Positions 44,419-50,596 of a stretch of DNA of 50,596 bases are shown in pieces (position 1 is the first letter of the stretch; each line of letters opens with the position of its first letter). The notes under the pieces were generated by a model. It was not told where the DNA came from, searched no databases, and saw only the letters and a list, made by a program, of their open reading frames with translations. Source of the DNA: DATJOQ01 sp050010455. Lineage in GTDB: Bacteria > Desulfobacterota > Binatia > Binatales > Binataceae. The stretch lies in NCBI GenBank assembly GCA_050010455.1, contig JBEKLA010000002.1, positions 1 through 50,596 of the forward strand, in the 5' to 3' direction. The position numbers and the translations under genes are program-made.

Positions 44419-45294
44419 TTAGTCACTCCATAAATGGGGAAAGGTGCGCATCCGGCTGAAGCCCGAGCCGCTATAGTCGACGCCCATAGCATGAGGGTCG
44501 GCGATAACAGCGTATTCTTTAAGAATCTGCTGGCTATAGCAGACTCGTCCCGTGACGCGGTCGAGCGGTTCGGTGGCCAGGATCAGCACCGCTTGAGCCA
44601 TATAGTCCGCTGGCTCTCCCTGAGGCTTGTCGCCGCCCACGAGTTTATGAAAAACAGTTCCGGGTGTGGCTACAACGTCTGATGGCGAGATGCAGGTGAC
44701 GGAGATTCCATTCTGATAGACTTCATCGGCCAGGCCCTGAGTGAATCTTTCGAGGGCGGCTTTGGCAGCTCCGTAACAGGTCCAAGGTAGGCCGAACGGA
44801 CTGCGATGGCGGTAGGGGCCGCGGCCCGGGCCGACGGCGGCGCCGGAGCTGATATTGACGATCGCGCCGGAGCGTTTGGAAAGCATGTCCTCGAGCACCA
44901 TCTTGCTCAGCATAAAGGGGCCGTGCACGTTGACGGCGAAGGAACGTATCCAGCGCTTGATCGTAAGGTCGCGCACGGGGATCGGGTAGGAGAGGACCGC
45001 GTTGTTAACGAGCACGTCGCAGGGGCCATAATGCTCACGCGTCGTTGCCACCAAACGTTCGCAGTCCTGCTCTGAAGATACGTCGCACGGGACCGCGAGC
45101 GCCTGCGCGCCCTGGCTTGTTATTTCGGAAACCGTGGTTTCGAGCGAGCCCTCAAGTTGATGCTCTCCCTCGCGCATCGTGCGCGCCGTGCAGACTACCT
45201 TGGCGCCCTCGCCGGCAAACAGTTTCGCGATCGCCTTGCCGATACCGCGGCTGGCTCCGGTTACGATAGCTACCTTACCGTCAAGTTTCCCCAT
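44419..45294 (-). CDS. SDR family oxidoreductase
   Basis: 291 residues. TGASRGIGKAI cofactor loop, NNAVLSYP, catalytic Ser in NISSGAAVG, and YGAAKAALERFTQ for the Tyr-Lys pair. An insert RGPYRHRSPFGLPW precedes the Tyr, and the C-terminal 45 residues extend past the usual end. Substrate not assigned. It lies 76 bases upstream of the hydrolase pair on the same strand and may be co-transcribed with it. Confidence 0.9.
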   Translation of the reverse strand: MGKLDGKVAIVTGASRGIGKAIAKLFAGEGAKVVCTARTMREGEHQLEGSLETTVSEITSQGAQALAVPCDVSSEQDCERLVATTREHYGPCDVLVNNAVLSYPIPVRDLTIKRWIRSFAVNVHGPFMLSKMVLEDMLSKRSGAIVNISSGAAVGPGRGPYRHRSPFGLPWTCYGAAKAALERFTQGLADEVYQNGISVTCISPSDVVATPGTVFHKLVGGDKPQGEPADYMAQAVLILATEPLDRVTGRVCYSQQILKEYAVIADPHAMGVDYSGSGFSRMRTFPHLWSD

Positions 45295-45484
45295 CCTACA
45301 GGCTCCTATCGCAGTGATGCGTCTCCTTCGAGTTGGGCTGTCGAAGCGTCATGATGAGAAAGCAGAGTACACCTTCACACTTGCGAAGATCGACGGCGGG
45401 CGGCACGAGTTCCGGCGGGGGGCGCGCCGTGCCAAGGCAACCTGAATAGTGCACGCGCCGCACAAGACGAGCGCTGAAAAAGGG

Positions 45485-45577
45485 CGGAGGGGGGAAGGAG
45501 TCGAACCTTCCGGCGAGCGCAATACCCGCCAGGCCGGTTTTGAAGACCGGTGGGGCCACCGGGCCCCTTCCTCCTCC
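45485..45577 (-). tRNA. selC: tRNA-Sec (UCA)
   Basis: A 93-base gene with the long extra arm and 8+5 layout of bacterial selenocysteine tRNA. The anticodon loop is CTTCAAA with TCA at 45541-45543 on the minus strand. The D-arm GGGGCC/GGCCCC, anticodon stem CCGG/CCGG, variable arm GGCGGG/CTCGCC and T-arm GAAGG TTCGACT CCTTC are readable. The acceptor pairs GGAGGAGG with CCCCCTCC except A6-C. Discriminator G is followed by CCC rather than CCA, then a T-run. It implies UGA decoding as Sec; selA/selB are not in the window. Confidence 0.93.
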
Positions 45578-46027
45578 GAGTCTTATTTTCTAAGCACTTT
45601 TGGCGATCATCTCAACCGTCTCGCCAGCTTGAGTGCCCACTGAGTGCCCACAATTTCCGAGTTCCGCCAGATCATCCCAGATAACCTGAGATCGCTTGCG
45701 CCCGCTCGCCAACCTTCTCGCGCCTTCGGTTGGCTGACGCAGGCCTCTCGCGCCAGCTTGACGCTCGCCGCCAATCTAGCGGTATAAGTCAGCAAATTCG
45801 TCCTGAAGCCTGCCTGTATATCGAGCGCCGACAGCGGTCGCCCAGAACTACCGCTCGATCCGTCGCTTTGCGGCGCGCGACAGCCGTGCGTTCCTGTTAT
45901 GGAAAAAGAAAAGTGCAAGCGTTCCCAGCCTTGGTTCAGGAGGAAGAAATCCGAAGTTGGGTACTCCGAGTTCGTAAGCCGGATCGTCGCGATCAAGCAG
46001 CGCGCCCAATGGGCGGCGCAAATGGGC
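45578..46027. other. 450-base stretch without a clear gene
   Basis: No convincing gene. A stop-to-stop frame of about 61 codons on the minus strand (45590-45778) has a protein-like end (WDDLAELGN and GHSVGTQAGE) but no start and no known motif; a decayed gene end is possible. A 10-base direct repeat (GAGTGCCCAC in tandem around 45640-45660) sits within it. Another 160-codon frame across the region has no family features and I treat it as random. Confidence 0.4.
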
Positions 46028-46996
46028 TCAATTTGTCCCAGAAGTTTTCGGAAGCCTGGGGTTTGGCGCGAATAAATCGGCGTGTTGCGCAACAAAGTCG
46101 CGCACGCTCAACGCGGGCCTTCCCGTGATCGCCTCGATATCGTGGGTGATGCGATCATAGCGGTTGGCGGCGTGCAGGCGGGCCATCGTCAGCAGATGGT
46201 GGAGGACATGCTCAGGTAGGTTGCGACGGCTCAGCTCCTGGTCACGCCACTCCTCCAAAGGCACGTCAACATAGCTGATGGCTCGGCCCAGCGCGCTTGA
46301 ATATTCCGCCGCCACGGCATGCATGTCCGCAGACCTTGGCCCGGTCAGTTCATACACCTTGCCGATATGAGCGGCCGGGTTGGCCAAAATCGTCGCGATC
46401 ACCTCGGCCACATCAGCAACGGCAACCGGAGACGTTCGCCCGGTTCCGAACGGCAGCCGGATTGTGGCGTCCCTCGCAATCGATTCAGCAGCCCAGGCCA
46501 AGAAGAAGGGGTTTTCCAGGAACACCGTGGGGCGGACATGCACGACGGGGAGTCCTGACCAATTCAACACCAGCTCGGCGAGCAGATGCTGGCGCTGCTG
46601 CGGAGACTCCGTCATGGTGGTCAGGGTCATCTGCGACACGGTCATTTGCGAGATGTTGACGAACACAACCAGATCGCCGCGTTCGCGCGCAACGGCTGCC
46701 GCGACCACGGTGGCCTCCAGATAGGGCGGCGACAGGCTCAGGCCGAAGTAGATGCGCCGGCAACCCTCCAACGCTCGCACCACATCCCCGGCCCGTGTCA
46801 GGTCTCCCACAACAACCTCGGCGCCCGTTGCGCGCAACGCCTCAGCGCGTTCATCCTCGCGCCGCACCATCGCGCGGACCGGCCACCCGCGCCTGCGCAG
46901 CAACTCCACAACAGTGCGGCCCACCGCCCCGACGCTACCAGCGGCGCCGGTGACAAGGATGGGGCTCTCAACCGGCATTTTTTCTTCAGCTCGCAT
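46028..46996 (-). CDS. NmrA-like NAD(P)-binding protein
   Basis: 322 residues. ILVTGAAGSVGAVGRTVVELL is the nucleotide loop; VVVGDLTRAGDV, FVNISQMTVSQMT and VHVRPTVFLENPF are typical of NmrA/SDR-a5 proteins, which sense NAD(P) redox state or reduce quinones. Lacks the SDR Tyr-Lys pair, as the family does. ATG 46978 (MPVESP) is an alternative start. Lies between tRNA-Sec and the integrase and may be cargo, but composition does not look foreign. Confidence 0.88.
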   Translation of the reverse strand: MRAEEKMPVESPILVTGAAGSVGAVGRTVVELLRRRGWPVRAMVRREDERAEALRATGAEVVVGDLTRAGDVVRALEGCRRIYFGLSLSPPYLEATVVAAAVARERGDLVVFVNISQMTVSQMTLTTMTESPQQRQHLLAELVLNWSGLPVVHVRPTVFLENPFFLAWAAESIARDATIRLPFGTGRTSPVAVADVAEVIATILANPAAHIGKVYELTGPRSADMHAVAAEYSSALGRAISYVDVPLEEWRDQELSRRNLPEHVLHHLLTMARLHAANRYDRITHDIEAITGRPALSVRDFVAQHADLFAPNPRLPKTSGTN

Positions 46997-47150
46997 TTAG
47001 GCTCGCACCAACACAGGCCCAATTGCAAACTTCGAGCTCGCTTTTAGAAAAGGGGGCGCTTGAGCCGATCGCGTCGCGGAGTAAGCCTAACGCCCCGGCG
47101 TGAGGAGGCAACCCCGACACAGTGGGCGCGCTGAATCGCCGGAAAACGGA

Positions 47151-48374
47151 TCAGGCGATCGCAGCGCTTAGCTCTTCTGTTCGGCGAGAGCCGTTCGAGC
47201 CAAGGACAACCTCAGCCAGCCGGTCGGCCACGTCGCTCTCTGTGTGCTTGAGGAAGTGGGAGTAAACCTGCAGGGTGATCGCCGGATTGGCGTGACCCAA
47301 GCGATGCTGGACTTCCGTGACCGGTGCCCCAGCCGCGATCATGGCTGAGGCACAACTATGACGCAACGTGTGGAAGGTCACGCGCCGCAACCGCGCCCGT
47401 GAAAGGGCCGGGTAGAAGCTGACCCGCAGCAGCCAGTCCCGGCATATGGGTTTCCCTTCGGACGACGAGAAGACAAGGTCCTCCTCGGACTTCGGGCACT
47501 GCAGTTTCCAGCGCTTCAGATCGGCAACCAGCGGCGCAGCAATCGATATCGTGCGGCGGCCTGCCTTGGTCTTGGGCGGGAAGTAACGCGGGCGAGTTTC
47601 TTCCCCCTTAAGCCGCGCCCACGAGAGGCTGCGGCGGATCGTTATCTTGCCCGGCCCCTCCTTGGGCAGTTCAAGATCGCTCCAGCGCAAGGCGAGTAGC
47701 TCTCCCTCGCGCGCTCCGGTCAAATAGGCGGCCTCGAACAGCACTCGCTCGAACCCCGGTTGAGCCGCCCGCAACAACAACTGAATCTCGGCCGGGCTCA
47801 GCACGTTGTCGGGGTCAACCGTGTCGTTGCTGGCATCAGCGGCATCTTCGCCCGCCTTTAGTTCTTTCGCGACCTGTACCGCGCGCTCCACGCTGTCCAC
47901 AGGATTCTTCGCGCACTGGCCGCGTTTGATCCCGAGCTTAAAGACCGCACCCATGATCCTCAGGATGGTGTTGATGGTGCGGTGCGCATAGCCGCGATCA
48001 CGCAGATCGTCTCGCAGCTTCTCGACCTCGGCTAGCCTGATCGTGTCCAGGCGCCTCGTGCCGAAGAGGGGAATCAGGTGCTTGTCGAGACGTGTGCGGA
48101 GATCTGAGACGTGAGAAGGGCGGCGATCAGTCTTGCTCCGAAACCAGTCCTCGGCGACCTCCGCGAAGGTCGGCACCTTGGCCGGTTCGACGTACTCGCC
48201 GCGCGCGGCCTGGAGCGCCGTTTCCGCGAGGAATCGCTCGGCGGCCTTTTTAGTCTTGAAACGCACTCGCCGCCGCGGGCCGTACATGCCCAGCGGGCGA
48301 TAGTCCAGCGCCCACAGGCAATCGCAATCGCCACCATTGCAATTGGGCAGGTGAAATTTCTTAATGCTTGCCAT
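47151..48374 (-). CDS. Tyrosine recombinase (phage-type integrase)
   Basis: 407 residues, intact. An N-terminal arm-type DNA-binding part precedes the core-binding SAM-like domain (VPTFAEVAEDWF). The catalytic domain has GAREGELLALRW (first Arg), HTLRHSCAS with His335 and Arg338, LGHANPAITLQVY with the His and nucleophile Tyr371. It integrates and excises a genetic element at an att site. An excisionase-like gene is directly upstream. tRNA-Sec is 1.6 kb away on its 5' side; I could not find att repeats. Confidence 0.95.
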   Translation of the reverse strand: MASIKKFHLPNCNGGDCDCLWALDYRPLGMYGPRRRVRFKTKKAAERFLAETALQAARGEYVEPAKVPTFAEVAEDWFRSKTDRRPSHVSDLRTRLDKHLIPLFGTRRLDTIRLAEVEKLRDDLRDRGYAHRTINTILRIMGAVFKLGIKRGQCAKNPVDSVERAVQVAKELKAGEDAADASNDTVDPDNVLSPAEIQLLLRAAQPGFERVLFEAAYLTGAREGELLALRWSDLELPKEGPGKITIRRSLSWARLKGEETRPRYFPPKTKAGRRTISIAAPLVADLKRWKLQCPKSEEDLVFSSSEGKPICRDWLLRVSFYPALSRARLRRVTFHTLRHSCASAMIAAGAPVTEVQHRLGHANPAITLQVYSHFLKHTESDVADRLAEVVLGSNGSRRTEELSAAIA

Positions 48375-48386
48375 CGGACATCCCCA

Positions 48387-48707
48387 TCATCGTGCTTCCT
48401 GGTGCGTTCGCTCGCTCAAGGCCCGCTCGACATCGCTCAGCCGGAACCGGATATATCTGCCGAGCCTGAAGCTCGGAATTTTGCGCGCGCGCCCCTCGGC
48501 CCGCACCCAGCTTTCTGGAACCTTAAGGCGCCCGGCGAGCTCGCTCGCTGTGAGCAGATTGTCAGCGCTGGACGCGCTCTCGCCATTGCGACAGGTGCCG
48601 CTCTCGCCCAGAAGCCGAGCAGTCAGGAATGCCAGAACAGCAGGAATCTGATCGACCGGGATGCGCCTGGCCCACTCCACCACCGCCACGTCCATCCTCT
48701 CCTGCAT
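48387..48707 (-). CDS. Excisionase-like helix-turn-helix protein
   Basis: 106 residues from ATG 48707; ATG 48695 is an alternative with GGAGAGG just before it. C-terminal winged helix LLTASELAGRLKVPESWV followed by KIPSFRLGRYIRFRLSDVE is the MerR-like/AlpA-type excisionase domain that binds att or promoter DNA. The N-terminal 50 residues are helical. Directly before the integrase (12 bases), so it probably controls excision direction. Confidence 0.85.
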   Translation of the reverse strand: MQERMDVAVVEWARRIPVDQIPAVLAFLTARLLGESGTCRNGESASSADNLLTASELAGRLKVPESWVRAEGRARKIPSFRLGRYIRFRLSDVERALSERTHQEAR

Positions 48708-48721
48708 CCCCGTGTCCTGCG

Positions 48722-49390
48722 TCAGCCTTCGATCAGTCTCGGTTCCAGACTGAGGTCCGCGAGCCGTTGTAGTGCTACCGCCGCATATCCGGGATCGATC
48801 TCGCAACCGAAACCGACGCGGCCAAGTTGCTGCGCGGCGACCAGCGTTGTTCCCGATCCAGCGAACGGGTCGTAAACGACGTCGCCGACGCAACTGCTGT
48901 TGCGGATCATTCGCGCGACGAGTTCAACCGGCTTGGTGGTCGGATGCAGGTCGCTAAGGTGCGGCTTGTCGACCTCGAAAACCGAGTCCTGGGTGCGTTC
49001 GTCGGTGAAGTAGTGCGCGCCGTTATCTAGCCAACCGTATAAAATCGGCTCGTGCCTGTAGTGGTAGTCCGAGCGGCCGATCACGAACTGCTGCTTCACC
49101 CAGACCAGCCCCGCGCGATACGAAAAACCGCCTTGCTCGAATGCCTCGATGAAGCCCCGCAGCAAAGGGCCGCCGGGCACTGTCGCGTAACACGACGCGC
49201 CGGGCCGCGCATGCCCCGCCGCGGTGCGGAGCGCACTCGCGAACAGCGCAAAAACCTCTTTGGCGCTGAGATGGTCGTTCTCGATCGGCTTCTGAACGCG
49301 ATTCCCGCGATCGCCGGCGTTCAAGAACTCGTTCTTGTCGGCGTGAGAGCGCCAGAGAGAAAATCCCTCACAGAAGCAGCCGGATAGGCC
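48722..49390 (-). pseudogene. 5'-truncated site-specific DNA methyltransferase
   Basis: About 220 residues of a beta-class N4/N6 amino-methyltransferase: RGNRVQKPIENDHLS, SDYHYRHEPILYGW, HPTTKPVELVARMI, and DPFAGSGTTLVAA (SAM motif I). The DPPY catalytic motif IV, which precedes this part in the family, is missing because the 5' end meets the IS21-type end near 49390. The protein would therefore not methylate. It was part of the same element as integrase and excisionase, in the same direction. The exact break point is an estimate. Confidence 0.75.
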
Positions 49391-49393
49391 GGT

Positions 49394-50596
49394 TGCAGCG
49401 GAGTAAAAATCCGGCAGCAATGGCCCATTTGCCGAGGAGCGGCAAAGGTGGGCGGAGGGATGAAACGGGTGGAACTATACGCGCAGGTACGACGAGCGGT
49501 TTACGTAGAGGGAATCAGTCAGCGGGGTTATGGAATCGACCCGCGGACGGTGGCGAAGATGCTGGCGTTCTCTGTGCCGCCTGGTTATCGACGGAGCCGG
49601 CCGCCGGCGCGGCCCAAGCTGGATCCGTTTGTCGGGATCATCGACCAGATCTTAGAAGAAGATAAGTCCCAGCCGGCCAAGCAGCAGCACACGGCGAAAC
49701 GGATTTTCGAGCGGCTGCGCGATGAGCATGGGTACAACGGTGGGGTCTCGATCGTAAGGGGCTACGTGCACGAGCACCGCCAGCGGCTGCGCGAGATGTT
49801 CGTGCCGTTGCGTCACGATCCTGGACACGCGCAAGTCGACTTCGGCGAAGCGCTCGCAGTGATCGCAGGCGAGGAGTGCAAGATCCACTTTTTTGCGATG
49901 GATCTGCCGCACAGCGATGCATGTTTGGTGCAGGCCTATCCGGCGGAGAGCAGCGAAGCCTTCTGCGAAGGGCACAACGTGAGCTTCGAGTTCTTCGGCG
50001 GAGTGCCGCGATCGATCCTCTACGATAACCTCAAGCTGGCGGTGGCGCGCATTCTCGGGGATGGCACCCGCCGGCGCACGCGAATCTTCAGTGAACTGCA
50101 GTCCTACTATCTGTTCGCCGACCGCTTCGGGCGGCCGGGCAAAGGCAACGATAAGGGCAAGGTCGAGGGGTTGGTCGGCTACGCGCGGCGCAACTTCATG
50201 GTTCCCATCCCGCGCGCGGCCAGCTTCGCTGAGCTCAATGCGCAGTTACTGGAGTGCTGCCGTCGGCGCCTGAATGATCGGCTGCGTGGTCATGACGAGA
50301 CCATCGGCGAGCGGTTGGCGCGGGACCGTGAAGCCTTACTGCCGCTACCACCTGCTCCCTATGAGGCCTGCGAAAAGAAGCCCGCGCGGGTCAGCTCGTT
50401 GTCGCTGGTGCGCTATCGCGGCAACGACTATTCGGTGCCGACCGCATACGGGCATCGCGAGGTCCTGGTCCGCGGTTACGTCCACGAAGTGGTGATCGCC
50501 TGCGCCGGCGAGGAGATCGCCCGGCACGCGCGTTCCTACGCGCACGAGGACTTCGTGTTCAACCCATTGCATTACCTGGCCCTGCTGGAACGCAAG
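49394..50596 (+). mobile_element. IS21-family insertion sequence, left part
   Basis: Begins near 49394 (TGCAGCGGAG, TG as in IS21 ends) and carries istA from 49460; the right part with istB is outside the window. The left end interrupts the methyltransferase gene. The outer terminal repeat cannot be verified without the other end. Confidence 0.7.
49460..50596 (+). CDS. istA: IstA transposase of IS21 family (runs off the window)
   Basis: 379 codons visible, open to the last base. Starts at ATG 49460 after GGAGGG. The N-terminal MKRVELYAQVRRAVYVEG with GISQRGYGIDPRTVAKML is the IS21 helix-turn-helix; GHAQVDFGEA is the DDE core's first Asp, DNLK follows VPRSILY as the second, and GKGNDKGKVEG holds the Glu. 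Then the SH3-like C-terminal part begins (YRGNDYSVPTAYGHREV). IstA and IstB act together to transpose. No stop or frameshift is seen. Confidence 0.95.
   Translation, partial: MKRVELYAQVRRAVYVEGISQRGYGIDPRTVAKMLAFSVPPGYRRSRPPARPKLDPFVGIIDQILEEDKSQPAKQQHTAKRIFERLRDEHGYNGGVSIVRGYVHEHRQRLREMFVPLRHDPGHAQVDFGEALAVIAGEECKIHFFAMDLPHSDACLVQAYPAESSEAFCEGHNVSFEFFGGVPRSILYDNLKLAVARILGDGTRRRTRIFSELQSYYLFADRFGRPGKGNDKGKVEGLVGYARRNFMVPIPRAASFAELNAQLLECCRRRLNDRLRGHDETIGERLARDREALLPLPPAPYEACEKKPARVSSLSLVRYRGNDYSVPTAYGHREVLVRGYVHEVVIACAGEEIARHARSYAHEDFVFNPLHYLALLERK

Noticed and set aside
45485..47150. att direct repeats flanking the integrase
   Set aside because: I compared tRNA-Sec 3' bases with the region after the integrase and found only short matches (up to about 8 bases).
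1..50596. Selenoprotein genes in the window
   Set aside because: tRNA-Sec implies Sec use, but I saw no in-frame TGA with a conserved continuation and a SECIS-like stem in the genes annotated here.
1..50596. CRISPR array
   Set aside because: No regularly spaced repeats were seen on either strand.

Overview
The window is about 50.6 kb of high-GC bacterial chromosome. It has tightly packed operons, an almost complete hopanoid (bacterial triterpenoid) locus, a selenocysteine tRNA and a mobile-element edge on the right. The gene set (hopanoid operon with a CruF-like carotenoid gene, F420-type LLM oxidoreductase, haloalkane-dehalogenase-like hydrolases, core-type MetE, VWFA lipoprotein-like gene, archease) fits an uncultured soil or sediment lineage of the former deltaproteobacterial type, such as Binatota. 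That placement is inference; no rRNA or universal marker is present.

Layout. 1-1.7 kb: two GT4 glycosyltransferases, the first cut by the window edge. 1.7-2.3 kb: Grx4 and BolA pair. 2.6-9.1 kb: VWFA protein, histidine phosphatase, rhodanese-ThiF/MoeB fusion next to ThiC, archease, SDR, TPR protein. 9.3-15.2 kb: SDR, an islet holding an Imm5-like gene between two copies of the 3' end of an AGPS-like flavoenzyme gene, and an M1 aminopeptidase. 15.3-17.1 kb: divergent hpnK and hpnG. 17.1-29.4 kb: a long minus-strand operon reading TetR, hpnH, ispA, Zn-alcohol dehydrogenase, shc, dxr, hpnC, hpnD, hpnE, hpnA, CruF-like. It covers MEP-pathway reductoisomerase, FPP synthesis, squalene synthesis and desaturation, cyclisation to hopene, and adenosyl side-chain attachment; HpnG then removes adenine.

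29.6-38.7 kb: a minus-strand run (HAD, nucleotidyltransferase, ATP-grasp, class III aminotransferase, HAD-IIIA, LLM oxidoreductase, Gfo/Idh oxidoreductase) diverges from a two-gene plus-strand operon (CDP-alcohol phosphotransferase with a degenerate N-terminal nucleotidyltransferase-like domain, then a radical SAM enzyme). This looks like a pathway that makes, activates and transfers an amino/cyclitol-type head group; the product is unknown. Inverted repeats of the form GACCG-NN-CGGTC lie both in front of the TetR/hopanoid operon and in front of the CDP-alcohol phosphotransferase gene, suggesting one TetR regulon joins the two loci.

38.9-45.3 kb: secreted alpha/beta hydrolase; a compact TusA-like / DsrE-like / TusA::MetE-fusion operon, the most unusual system I see; two coupled haloalkane-dehalogenase-like hydrolases; SDR. 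45.5-50.6 kb: tRNA-Sec, a gene-poor stretch, an NmrA-type protein, then a tyrosine integrase, excisionase-like protein, 5'-truncated DNA methyltransferase and an IS21-family istA that runs off the right edge. All calls are from reading the sequence and motifs; no database search was run.
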